Origin: Pseudomonas paralcaligenes
GTDB taxonomy: Bacteria; Pseudomonadota; Gammaproteobacteria; Pseudomonadales; Pseudomonadaceae
Direction: 5' to 3'
Assembly (NCBI RefSeq): GCF_019655855.1
Contig: NZ_BPFX01000016.1
Span: 84,129 to 148,128, forward strand
DNA: 64,000 nt
The position numbers were made by a program, and so were the translations under genes. Below the pieces are notes generated by a model, which did not search any database, was not told the origin of the DNA, and saw only the letters and a list, made by a program, of their open reading frames with translations. Positions 45,133-54,100 of the stretch are shown here, one piece after another (position 1 is the first letter of the stretch; each line of letters begins with the position of its first letter).

Positions 45133-46329
45133 CTAAAGCGCTCCGGCGGCGCGCAGCGCGGCGATGGCTGCGGCGTCGTAACCCAGTTCTCCCAGCACCT
45201 GCTCGTTGTGCTCGCCCAGTTGCGGGCCGGTCCATTCCACGGTTCCGGGAGTGTCGGACAGCTTGGGCACGATGCCCGGCATCCTGAACGGCTTGCCGTC
45301 CGGCAGCCTGGCCGAGAGGAACATCTCGCGGGCGAGGAATTGCGGGTCGCGGAACATGTCCTCGGCGGAATAGATGCGGCTGGCCGGCACCTCGGCGCGC
45401 ACCAGCACGGCCTCTACCTCGGCCAGCGGCAGGCTGGCGGCCCAGCGGTCGATCACCCCGTAGAGTTCGTCGCGGCGGGCGTCGCGGCCGGCGTTGTCGG
45501 CCAGGTCCGGCGCGTCGGCCAGGTCGTCCCGGCCGATGGCGCGCATGAAGCGCTGAAAGATGGCGTCGCCGTTGGCACCGATCTGGATGTGCCTGCCGTC
45601 GGCGCAGGTGTGGATGCAGGAGGGAGTGATGCCGGGCATGATGTTGCCGGTCCTTTCCCGCACGAAGCCGAACACGTCGAACTCCGGCACCATGGACTCC
45701 ATCATGGCGAACACCGCCTCGTAGAGCGCCACGTCCACCACCTGGCCGAGGCCGCCGTTGACCTCGCGGTGACGCAGCGCCATCAGCGCGCCGATCACGC
45801 CCCATAGCGCGGCGATGGAGTCGCCGATGCTGATGCCGGTACGCACCGGCGGCCGGTCCTCGAAGCCGGTGATGTAGCGCAGCCCGCCCATGGATTCGCC
45901 CACCGCGCCGAAGCCCGGCTGGTCCTTCAGCGGCCCGCTCTGGCCGAAGCCGGACAGGCGCACCATCACCAGCTTCGGGTTCAGGGCATGCAGCACGTCC
46001 CAGCCCAGGCCGAGCTTCTCCAGCACGCCGGGGCGGAAGTTCTCGATCAGGATGTCCGCGTCGGCCAGCAGCTTCTTCAATACCTCGCGGCCGGCCTCGT
46101 GCTTGAGGTTGAGGGTGATCGAGCGCTTGTTGCGGGCCTGCACGAACCACCACAGCGAGGTGCCTTCGTACAGCTTGCGCCACTTGCGCAGCGGATCGCC
46201 GCCGTCCGGCGACTCCACCTTGATCACTTCGGCGCCGAACTCCGCGCAGATGCGCGAGGCGAAGGGGCCGGCGATCAGGGTGCCGAGTTCGACCACCTTC
46301 AGGCCGGCGAGGGGTTTGCTGGGGACCAT
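45133..46329 (-). CDS. CaiB/BaiF family (class III) CoA-transferase
   Basis: The 398-residue enzyme moves CoA between carboxylic acids through an Asp-thioester mechanism. The opening LAGLKVVELGTLIAGPFAS and GADVIKVE-like GAEVIKVESPDGGDP are those of the family, and the likely catalytic Asp lies in GDSIAALWGV. AGGAGTCACG precedes the ATG at 46329; a 12-residue upstream extension is not supported. The substrate acid is unknown, and no partner dehydrogenase is adjacent. Confidence 0.92.
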   Translation of the reverse strand: MVPSKPLAGLKVVELGTLIAGPFASRICAEFGAEVIKVESPDGGDPLRKWRKLYEGTSLWWFVQARNKRSITLNLKHEAGREVLKKLLADADILIENFRPGVLEKLGLGWDVLHALNPKLVMVRLSGFGQSGPLKDQPGFGAVGESMGGLRYITGFEDRPPVRTGISIGDSIAALWGVIGALMALRHREVNGGLGQVVDVALYEAVFAMMESMVPEFDVFGFVRERTGNIMPGITPSCIHTCADGRHIQIGANGDAIFQRFMRAIGRDDLADAPDLADNAGRDARRDELYGVIDRWAASLPLAEVEAVLVRAEVPASRIYSAEDMFRDPQFLAREMFLSARLPDGKPFRMPGIVPKLSDTPGTVEWTGPQLGEHNEQVLGELGYDAAAIAALRAAGAL

Positions 46330-46519
46330 CGTGACTCCTGTTATGCGACCTGGTCGGCGCTCCACTGGCTGTTGCCGGTGGAGTATCTGCGGTTAAATCG
46401 ATGGGCGAAAGGATGTGCGTTTCCCTCCATCGTTTCCCCTCCCTTCTTCTCTCTGCGAGAACCCCCTCCGCTGTCGATAACGTCGTTTGTCAGATCGAGC
46501 CATACGCACGTTTGAAAAT

Positions 46520-46552
46520 ATTACATGTGATCTGTTGATTCATTACATGTGA
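46520..46552 (+). promoter_or_regulatory. Direct repeat upstream of the DUF2170-pspA operon
   Basis: Two copies of ATTACATGTGA (46520-46530 and 46542-46552) are spaced exactly 22 bases apart, two helical turns, each containing the dyad ACATGT. They lie 19 bases before the first start codon and are AT-rich against the background, as expected for an operator. No sigma54 promoter of the classic psp kind was seen. Confidence 0.55.
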
Positions 46553-46570
46553 GCAATTAGTCTCTCGTCC

Positions 46571-47188
46571 ATGGAAAGCAAATCTTCAGCCCATTACCAG
46601 CGTCTCTTTCGGCAACGCCTGCGCGAGCAGGGTCTGGTCAAGAAAGAGGTCTGGATACTGCCCGAGCATGCCCAGATGCTCGCGGCGTTCGAGCGGAAAC
46701 TGCGCCAGCCCTTGTCGGGGCAGGCCTCTATGGAGAAGGAGGGAGGTGCCATGCCTCAGGTTTGGACTGCACAAGGTTTGTTCGATGCGCTGTCCGTGAC
46801 GGAGCTGTTCAAGGAAGGCCGGGCGGCCATCGAGCTGATCCAGGGCGCCGACGCCAGCCTGCACGTGACCATGCGCGAATACGGCGATCTGCCGTTGTTC
46901 ATCGCGGTGTTCGGCGAGCAGATCATCGTCGAGGCGCTGCTCTGGCCGGCGGCGGACGTGCGCGACACGGCGGCCTTCAACGAGGAAGTGCTGCGCAGCC
47001 ACAAGCTGTTCCCGCTGTCCTCCATCGGCCTGGAGACCCTGCCGGACGGCCAGGCCTGCTACACCATGTTCGGCGCGCTGAGCGCATCCTCGGTCCTGTC
47101 CAACGTGGTGCAGGAGATCGAGATGCTGGCGGACAACGTGATCAAGGCCACCGAAGCCTACGAAGACTTCCTCGCGGCCGAAGCCTAA
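46571..47188 (+). CDS. DUF2170 family protein (YjfI-like) with an extra N-terminal domain
   Basis: Residues from about 61 (MPQVWTAQGLFDALSV...) match the DUF2170 family that accompanies PspA in many bacteria. Residues 1-60 are an extension (RLREQGLVKKEVWILPEH) with the look of a ribbon-helix-helix DNA-binding unit. The ATG at 46571 has no clear ribosome binding site, whereas an in-frame ATG at 46751 follows AAGGAGGGAGGTGCC, so a shorter form of 145 residues may also be made. It leads the block and lies 10 bases before pspA. The role is not established; a chaperone or regulator of PspA is plausible. Confidence 0.85.
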   Translation: MESKSSAHYQRLFRQRLREQGLVKKEVWILPEHAQMLAAFERKLRQPLSGQASMEKEGGAMPQVWTAQGLFDALSVTELFKEGRAAIELIQGADASLHVTMREYGDLPLFIAVFGEQIIVEALLWPAADVRDTAAFNEEVLRSHKLFPLSSIGLETLPDGQACYTMFGALSASSVLSNVVQEIEMLADNVIKATEAYEDFLAAEA

Positions 47189-47198
47189 GGAGATAGCC

Positions 47199-47894
47199 AT
47201 GAACGTATGGAGCAAGCTGCTGACCGCCCTGCGCGGCGGCGCCAACGAAGTGGGTGAGGCCCTGGTGGACAGCCAGGCCCTGCGCATCCTCGACCAGGAA
47301 ATCCGCGACGCCGACCTGGAGCTGCGCAAGTCCAAGGAAGCCTTGGCCGAGATCATGGCCAAGCAGAAGCTGGCCGCCGACCGTGCCGAAAAGAGCGCGG
47401 CCAAGGTCACTGAATACGAGCAGTACGCGCTCAAGGCCCTGGAGGCCGGCAACGAGTCGCTGGCCCAGGAAGTGGCGGTGAAGATCGCCAACCTGGAAGT
47501 CGAACTGGCCGGCGAGCGCGAGCAGGCCGACGGCTATGCCGCCAGCGTGGCGCAGCTGCGCAAGGCGGTGGCCCAGGCCGAGGCCAATATCAAGCGCCTC
47601 AAGCAGCAGGTGGATACCGTCAAGGCCACCGAGAGCGTACAGAAGGCGCAGATGGCCGTGGCCCAGCGCTACGGCGGCTCACAGGCCAAGCTGCACACCG
47701 CCGTCGAGTCGCTGGAGCGGATCAAGCAGCAGCAGGCCGAGCGTGCGGCGAAGATGGAAGCGACGGCCGAGCTGGCCGAGGCGGCCAACCTCGACGATTC
47801 GCTGGAGACCAAGCTGCGCGCGGCAGGCATCAAGGCCGACAACGCCAGCGCCGAGCATGTGCTGGCGCGTCTCAAGGACAAGGCCAAGTCCTGA
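47199..47894 (+). CDS. PspA/IM30 family protein
   Basis: This 231-residue protein is almost wholly coiled-coil, as in PspA, the ESCRT-III-like protein that polymerises on damaged membranes. N-terminal amphipathic helix (NVWSKLLTALRGGANEV) for membrane binding and long heptad stretches (about 25-185) are visible. It belongs to the PspA branch near DUF2170 (YjfJ type), not the branch with PspBC and PspF. AAGGAGATAGCC precedes the ATG. A hairpin follows. Confidence 0.93.
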   Translation: MNVWSKLLTALRGGANEVGEALVDSQALRILDQEIRDADLELRKSKEALAEIMAKQKLAADRAEKSAAKVTEYEQYALKALEAGNESLAQEVAVKIANLEVELAGEREQADGYAASVAQLRKAVAQAEANIKRLKQQVDTVKATESVQKAQMAVAQRYGGSQAKLHTAVESLERIKQQQAERAAKMEATAELAEAANLDDSLETKLRAAGIKADNASAEHVLARLKDKAKS

Positions 47895-47905
47895 TCGGCT
47901 GTCTG

Positions 47906-47934
47906 GAGAGAGGCCGCGCGAAGCGACCTCTCTC
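47906..47934. other. Hairpin within the operon after pspA
   Basis: GAGAGAGG and CCTCTCTC form an 8-bp stem closing a 13-base loop between pspA and the next gene. There is no T-tract. It may set the relative mRNA level of pspA. Confidence 0.5.
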
Positions 47935-47958
47935 GGTTAATTCGGGGAAAGGAAAGTT

Positions 47959-48600
47959 ATGGAAATCTTCCTGCAGACGGTGTCCTCGTTTCCCACTGCG
48001 CTGTTCAGCTTTCTCCTGTGCGTGGCGATCATCTACTGGATGGTCGTGGCACTGGGACTGATCGAGGTCGACGTGCTGAACGTCGAGGTGGACTCCTTGA
48101 TGGAAGGGACCGGCCAGGCCGAAGGGCTGGCCGGGCTACTGTACAAGCTCAAGCTGGGCGGGGTGCCGGTCACCCTGGTGCTGACCCTGCTGTTCTTTGC
48201 GGCCTGGACGCTCTGCTACTTCCTGGAACTCCTGCTGCTGCGCCACCTGCCGCTGGGCTTCCTGCGCTATCCGCTCGGCCTGGTGGCGGCTGCCGCGGCG
48301 CTGGTGCTCGCGGTGCCTTTCTGCGCCGCCATCTGCAGGCCCCTGCGCCCGCTGTTCGAGAAGGTCGAGGCGACCACCAGCAAGTCGGTGCTCGGCCAGG
48401 TGGCGGTCGTGCGCAGTGGCCGGGTCACCCTGAGCCACGGCGAGGCGGTGCTGGAAGACGGTGGGGCGGGCCTGATCCTGCGTGTGCGCGCGGAAGAGTC
48501 GCTCGGCTTCACGCGGGGAGACAGGGTGGTGCTGCTGGAGTATCTGCCAGCCGAGCATGCGTACCGTGTCATTACCGAGAATGAGTTTCGGGGCGTTTGA
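47959..48600 (+). CDS. yqiJ: YqiJ-like membrane protein with OB-fold domain
   Basis: The 213-residue protein has about three hydrophobic helices (around 12-40, 74-95 and 103-128) and a C-terminal soluble OB-like domain (KSVLGQVAVVRSGRVTLSHG, 150-205). This is the arrangement of YqiJ/NfeD-like partners that anchor or regulate flotillin-type proteins. It is immediately upstream of the flotillin gene, as yqiJ is to yqiK in E. coli. Confidence 0.85.
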   Translation: MEIFLQTVSSFPTALFSFLLCVAIIYWMVVALGLIEVDVLNVEVDSLMEGTGQAEGLAGLLYKLKLGGVPVTLVLTLLFFAAWTLCYFLELLLLRHLPLGFLRYPLGLVAAAAALVLAVPFCAAICRPLRPLFEKVEATTSKSVLGQVAVVRSGRVTLSHGEAVLEDGGAGLILRVRAEESLGFTRGDRVVLLEYLPAEHAYRVITENEFRGV

Positions 48601-48627
48601 TCCCCTAGCTAAGGAGATTGGAAAACA

Positions 48628-50673
48628 ATGGAATACATCATCCCTGGCCTTATGTTCGCCGGGCTCTTCGTCCTCATCCTGTTGGCCCTGCTGGCCCTGT
48701 TCAAGGCCTTCTACATCAAGGTCCCGCAGGGCACGGCGCTGATCGTCAACGACATGTCCTCCACGCCCAAGGTGCATTTCACCGGCGCCCTGGTGTACCC
48801 GGTGATCTACCTCAAGGAGTTCATGCGCATCTCGCTGATCACCCTGGAAGTGGATCGCCGCGGCAAGGACGGCCTGATCTGCCGCGACAACATGCGCGCC
48901 GACATCACCGTGGCCTTCTACCTGCGCGTCAACGAGACCCAGGAAGACGTGCTCAAGGTGGCCAAGGCCATCGGCGTGGACCGTGCTTCCGATCGCGCGG
49001 CGGTCAACGAGCTGTTCAACGCCAAGTTCTCCGAGGCGCTGAAGACCGTCGGCAAGCAGTTCGACTTCGTCCAGCTGTTCGAGAACCGCCAGGACTTCCG
49101 CGACCGCATCGTCGAGATCATCGGCAACGACCTCAACGGCTACGTGCTGGAAGACGTCGCCATCGACTACCTGGAGCAGACCTCCAAGGCCTCCCTGGAC
49201 CCGAGCAACATCCTCGACGCCGCCGGTATCCGCAAGATCACCGAGCTGACCGCGGCGCAGAACGTCGTCACCAACGAGCTGGAGCGCAACGAGGAGCTGG
49301 CGATCAAGAAGAAGAACGTCGAGACCCGCGAGGCGACCCTGGCCCTGGAGCGCCAGCAGGCCGATGCCGAGGCGCGCCAGAAGCGTGAAGTCGAGACCAT
49401 CCGTGCCCGCGAGGAAGCCGAGACCATCAAGGTCAAGGAAGAGGAACGCCTCAAGGCCGAGCAGGCGCGCATCCAGTCGCAGCAGGAAATCGACGTGCGC
49501 GCCGAGAACCATCAGCGCGAGGTCGAGGTCGCCCAGCAGAACCGCCAGCGCGCCGTGGTCATCGAGGTGGAGAAGGTCACCCGCGCCAAGGATCTGGAAG
49601 TGGTGGCCCGCGAGCGCGAGGTCGAGCTGCAGCGCATCGAGGCCGAGAAGGCCCTGGAAGAGCAGCGCAAGAACATCGCCAACGTGATCCGCGAGCGCGT
49701 CGCCGTGGAGAAGACCGTGGCCCAGGAAGAGGAGCGCATCAAGGAGGTGCGCGAAGTCTCCGAGGCCGAGCGCGCCAAGCAGGTCATCGTGCTGCAGGCC
49801 CAGGCCGAAGCCGAGCAGGAGCTGGTGCGCCAGGTCAAGCAGGCCGAGGCCGACGAGACCCGTTCCAAGCACAAGGCGGTGGAAATCAACAACCTGGCCC
49901 AGGCCGAGCTGGAAGCCGCGGCCAAGCAGGCCGAGGCCAAGAAGCGCATGGCCGAAGGCATCGAGGCCGAGCGTGCCGCGCCCGGCCTGGCCGACGCCCG
50001 CGTGCTGGAGGTCACCGCCGCGGCCAAGGAGAAGGACGGTCTGGCCGACGCTCGCGTGCGGGCCGAGCAGCTGATCGCCGAAGCCAAGGGCGAGCAGGAG
50101 AAGGGCCTGGCCGAGGCGCGCGTACTGGAAGCCCAGGCCGCCGCCAAGGAGAAGGATGGTCTGGCCGAGGCCAAGGTGCTGGAAGAGAAACTGGGCGCCC
50201 AGGCGCGTGGCGAGCAGCAGCTCGGCGCCGCCAAGGCCCAGGCGACCAAGGACCTGGGTACGTCGGAAGCCGACGTGCTGCTGCAGCGCCTGAATGCGGA
50301 AGCGGAGGGCCTGAGCAAGAAGTTCGGCGCCCTGGACGCGCTCAGCGACAGCGCCCGCCAGCACGAGGAGTTCCGCATGCAGCTGGAGAAGAGCTTCGAG
50401 GAGGCCATGGCCGCCATCGCCGCCAACAAGGAAATCGCCAAGGACCAGGCCGAGGTGCTCGCCACCGCGCTGGGCAAGGCGAAGATCGAGATCGTCGGCG
50501 GCGAGGGCGACTTCTTCAATTCCTTCGCCAAGTCCCTCTCGGTGGGCAAGGCCATCGAGGGCGTGGTCGGCAAGAGCCCGGTGGTGCAGGACGTGCTCGC
50601 CCGCCTGCTGGCCGGCAAGGCGGCTCCTGCCGTGCCGGTCGCCGCGCCGACCCCGGGCTCCGAGCAGGCATGA
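48628..50673 (+). CDS. yqiK: YqiK-type flotillin / band-7 protein
   Basis: The 681-residue protein has an N-terminal membrane anchor (about 5-30), an SPFH/band-7 domain (about 32-210), and a very long coiled-coil stalk with E-A-R-K-rich heptads (220-640). Between about 440 and 540 are tandem imperfect repeats (GLADARVLE, GLAEARVLEAQAAAKEKDG). Flotillins gather membrane microdomains and their protein partners. A AAGGAGATTGG site precedes the ATG. Paired with YqiJ it probably forms the membrane platform for the block. Confidence 0.93.
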   Translation: MEYIIPGLMFAGLFVLILLALLALFKAFYIKVPQGTALIVNDMSSTPKVHFTGALVYPVIYLKEFMRISLITLEVDRRGKDGLICRDNMRADITVAFYLRVNETQEDVLKVAKAIGVDRASDRAAVNELFNAKFSEALKTVGKQFDFVQLFENRQDFRDRIVEIIGNDLNGYVLEDVAIDYLEQTSKASLDPSNILDAAGIRKITELTAAQNVVTNELERNEELAIKKKNVETREATLALERQQADAEARQKREVETIRAREEAETIKVKEEERLKAEQARIQSQQEIDVRAENHQREVEVAQQNRQRAVVIEVEKVTRAKDLEVVAREREVELQRIEAEKALEEQRKNIANVIRERVAVEKTVAQEEERIKEVREVSEAERAKQVIVLQAQAEAEQELVRQVKQAEADETRSKHKAVEINNLAQAELEAAAKQAEAKKRMAEGIEAERAAPGLADARVLEVTAAAKEKDGLADARVRAEQLIAEAKGEQEKGLAEARVLEAQAAAKEKDGLAEAKVLEEKLGAQARGEQQLGAAKAQATKDLGTSEADVLLQRLNAEAEGLSKKFGALDALSDSARQHEEFRMQLEKSFEEAMAAIAANKEIAKDQAEVLATALGKAKIEIVGGEGDFFNSFAKSLSVGKAIEGVVGKSPVVQDVLARLLAGKAAPAVPVAAPTPGSEQA

Positions 50674-50683
50674 ACCCTGCGTA

Positions 50684-50747
50684 GGAGCGGCCTTGGCCGC
50701 GAACCGGGACAGGCACCGCGCCGCCCCTTCGCGGCCAAGGCCGCTCC
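50684..50747. repeat. Perfect 20-bp REP hairpin
   Basis: GGAGCGGCCTTGGCCGCGAA and its exact complement at 50728-50747 make a long stable inverted repeat between the flotillin and TerB-like genes. It is a REP doublet. It could stabilise the upstream mRNA end. Confidence 0.85.
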
Positions 50748-50804
50748 CACAGTGGGGCGGCGATGCCGCCCCATCTATCCATTTCGATCAATCAGGAAAC
50801 AGCC

Positions 50805-51044
50805 ATGTCGGAATCAAGGGACTATCTGGAGATGACCTTCCGCTCGATCCAGTGCTTCAGCGATGACGGGCGCCTGGATGCCCAGGAGCTGAAGGCGCTG
50901 CTGGAGATCGCCGAGCGCGACGGGGTGATCGACGATAACGAGGTCCGGGTGCTGCGCAAGATCATCGCGCAGGTCCGGCCGGAGGAAATCGACGCGGCGC
51001 TGCGCGACAAGATCGCCAAGGTCGAGAAGAAGATCGGCGGGTAG
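50805..51044 (+). CDS. Tiny TerB-like / EF-hand-like protein
   Basis: This 79-residue all-alpha protein resembles the tellurite-resistance TerB fold core. Two acidic loops look like degenerate EF-hands: SDDGRLDAQE and ERDGVIDDNE. The first could bind a divalent metal. A start at 50805 follows ATCAGGAAACAGCC; an earlier in-frame ATG has no ribosome binding site. It sits between the flotillin and the giant ATPase and could be a metal-sensing adaptor. Confidence 0.8.
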   Translation: MSESRDYLEMTFRSIQCFSDDGRLDAQELKALLEIAERDGVIDDNEVRVLRKIIAQVRPEEIDAALRDKIAKVEKKIGG

Positions 51045-51119
51045 CGCGCGGGGTGGGCAGGCCCACAGCATGTCCACCCATCGCCTAGGGCCCGAATACG
51101 CAGATCCAGGAAGAGCACG

Positions 51120-54100
51120 ATGTCGGACGCACATACACAGGACGTATTGGACAAGGCCGTCGCCGAAGGCGGCGCCTACGAGGTGCTGCACAAGCGTCTG
51201 GAGGACCAGGGCCAGCGCCTGCGGCAGACCGCCGAGCAACTCAACCGGCAGCGCCTGGAGGAGTTCGGCAGCAGCCAGATGGAGGTGATCGGCCGGGTCC
51301 GCATCCGCACCGAGAACAACTGCATCGCCCGCGACATCGTCCAGGTCGGCGACTGCCTGCTGTTCGGCTACAACGTGTTCATCGGCCTGAAGAAGGAGAC
51401 CGGCGTCGCCGACGTGTTTTCCCTCTACCGGCTGGTGGGCGAGGGCGATGCCTACGAGGCCGAGCCGGTGCCGCTGGAAGGCACCTTCCTGGCCGCGCCC
51501 GGCTTCGTCAACGACTTCAACGAGCTGTACAGCTACTACAAGAATACCCGCCTGCTGCAGCTTGCCATCCGCGACGGCAAGCTGCTGGCGAGCTTCCAGA
51601 TCGGCGAGCGGATCACCGACATCCGCGTGTTCCGCTGGTCGATCTCCCTCGACGGCAAGGACGTCCGCTACATCGACAACCGCGGCGAGCGCGATATCGC
51701 GCTGCCGGCGCCGTTCGACTTCGAGTGGTCCCGGGCCACCCGCGAGATGGTGGTGGAAGGCCGCCATCCGCACCTGAACATCCTCGACACCCTGTTCGTC
51801 GAGACCATCGGCGGCGACCTCACCATCAAGGTGGAGAACAACACCGAGGACGGCCTGGGCATCTACCGCGAAGAGGTGATGGACAAGACCCAGTCGCTGG
51901 ACGACGCCCAGGTCGAGTTCGCCCGCCTGGGCAGCCTGGTGCTGCTCAAGGTGCTGCCGTACCGCGAGGAGCGCTGGCGCTACCTGGTGTACAACGGCCT
52001 CACCGGCAAGGTGGAGCGCATCGACGCCATCGGCCAGGCCTGCGTCCAGCTGCCGGAAGACCACGGCATCATCTTCCCCGGCGGCTACTACCTGCAGAAC
52101 GGCGAGTACAAGACCTTCGAGCAGTCCATGGCCGGCATGCGCTTCAAGCGCGCCGTGCGCTCGCCCAACGGCGAGGACGTGCAGTACATCTTCTACCACC
52201 CGGAAGAAGGCCGCTCGGTACTGCTCACCTACAACATGATCAACCGCCAGCTGCAGAACCCGATCTTCGGCCACGGCTACGCGCGCCTGGAGGACGGGCG
52301 CACGGTGATCTTCTCCGCCGAAGGCGAGGAGCCGACCCGCATCCACCCCATGCAGATCTGGCAGACGCCGTTCTGCAGCGACGAATTCGCCGCCCGCCAG
52401 CCGGCGCGCAGCGGCTTTCTCGGCAAGATCGGCAACGCCGAGCTGGTGCGCGGCATCTCCGACCTCTACGACCTGTGCCGCGAGATCGACGCGCCCTCGG
52501 TGTCGGTGCAGCGCTACAGCCTGCTGTGCCAGAACACCCGCCGCCTGTTCGACACCTACCACTGGCTGGCCAGCGAGCAGCTGGCCGGGCTGGCCCCGTT
52601 GCTGCGCGAGATCGCCGCCACCGCCGAGCTGGTGCTGGACGAGTACGAGAAGGTCGAGAGCATCCGCAAGCAGTCGGCCCAGGCCATGGTCGACGCCGAG
52701 AGCCGCCACAAGACGCTGCTCGATAGCCTGCTGCCGGACAGCTGGGACCAGGCGCAGAGCTTCGTCGACGCCCTCAACGGCATCACCGCCCAGCGCGGCC
52801 TGCTGCTGACCATCCGCGAATACCGCTACATCGACCTGGAACGCCTGGACGCCATGGAGGCCGAGCTGCTGGCCGCCCAGGAGCGCATCTCGGCGGCCAC
52901 CGCCAGCTTCCTCGCCGACGACAGCGCCCTGCAGCCCTTCGTGGTGCGCCTGCAGGGCCTCGACGAGCAGGCGCAGAAGGCCGAGACCGTGGCACAGCTG
53001 GCCGAGCCGATGGCCGCCCTGCAGACCATGGCCGCCGACCTGGACATGCTGTCCGGCCTGATGGCCGGGCTGAAGATCGAGGACGCCACCCAGCGCACCC
53101 GCATCGTCGAATCCATCTCCGAGATCTACGCCCGCCTGAACCAGGCCAGGGCGCGCGCCGAGCAGCGCCGCAAGGGCCTGGGTTCGAGCGAGACGGTGGC
53201 GCAGTTCGGCGCCCAGTTCAAACTGTTCAGCCAGGGCATCACCAACGCCCTCGGCCAGGCCCAGGACCCGGAGCGCTGCGACGAGCAGCTGGCCCGCCTG
53301 CTGGTGCAGCTGGAGGAACTGGAGAGCCAGTTCGGCGACCAGGAGCAGTTCCTCGGCGACATCATGGCCAAGCGCGAGGAACTGCTGGAGACCTTCGAGG
53401 CGCACAAGCAGGCGCTGCTCGACGAGCGCCAGCGCAAGGCCCAGGGCGTGCTCGACGCCGCCCGGCGCATCCTCGACAGCCTGGGCCGGCGCACCGCCCG
53501 GTTCACCCAGGCCGAGGAACTCAACGCCTTCTTCGCTGCCGACCCGCTGATCCTCAAGCTGCGCGAGATGACCGAGCGCCTGCGCGAGCTGAAGGACAGC
53601 GTCAAGGCCGACGACATCGAGGCGCGCCTCAAGGGTGCCCGCGACCAGGCGGTGCGTGCCCTGCGCGACAAGAGCGAACTGTTCGAGGCGGGCGGCAACG
53701 TCATCAAGCTCGGCCCGCGCCACCGCTTCAGCGTCAACACCCAGGAGCTGGACCTGACCCTGCTGCCGCGCGGCGACCAACTCTACCTGCACCTGACCGG
53801 CACCGACTTCCTCGAACCGCTGGAGAACCCCGAACTGGAGGCGCTCAAGCCGTTCTGGCAGGTGGCGCTGGAGTCCGAATCCGAGCAGCTGTACCGCGCC
53901 GAGTATCTGGCCGGCGAGGTGCTGGCCGCCGCCGACGAGGGCCGCGAGGGGCTGAGCCTGGAGCGTCTCAAGCCGCTGCTGGCGCAGCCGGACGAGCTGG
54001 CCAGGCTGATCCGCGACTTCGCCGCGCCGCGCTACAAGGAAGGCTACGAGAAGGGCATCCACGACCACGACGCTGCCGTCATCCTCGCCCAGTTGCTGCC

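Noticed and set aside
46520..46570. Sigma54 (psp-like) promoter before the PspA operon
   Set aside because: No TGGCAC-N5-TTGCA motif is present in the interval; the direct repeat fits another type of control.
48136..50364. 742-codon open frame on the minus strand opposite the flotillin
   Set aside because: It consists of L/G/H/A repeats caused by the coiled-coil codons on the other strand; no start signal.
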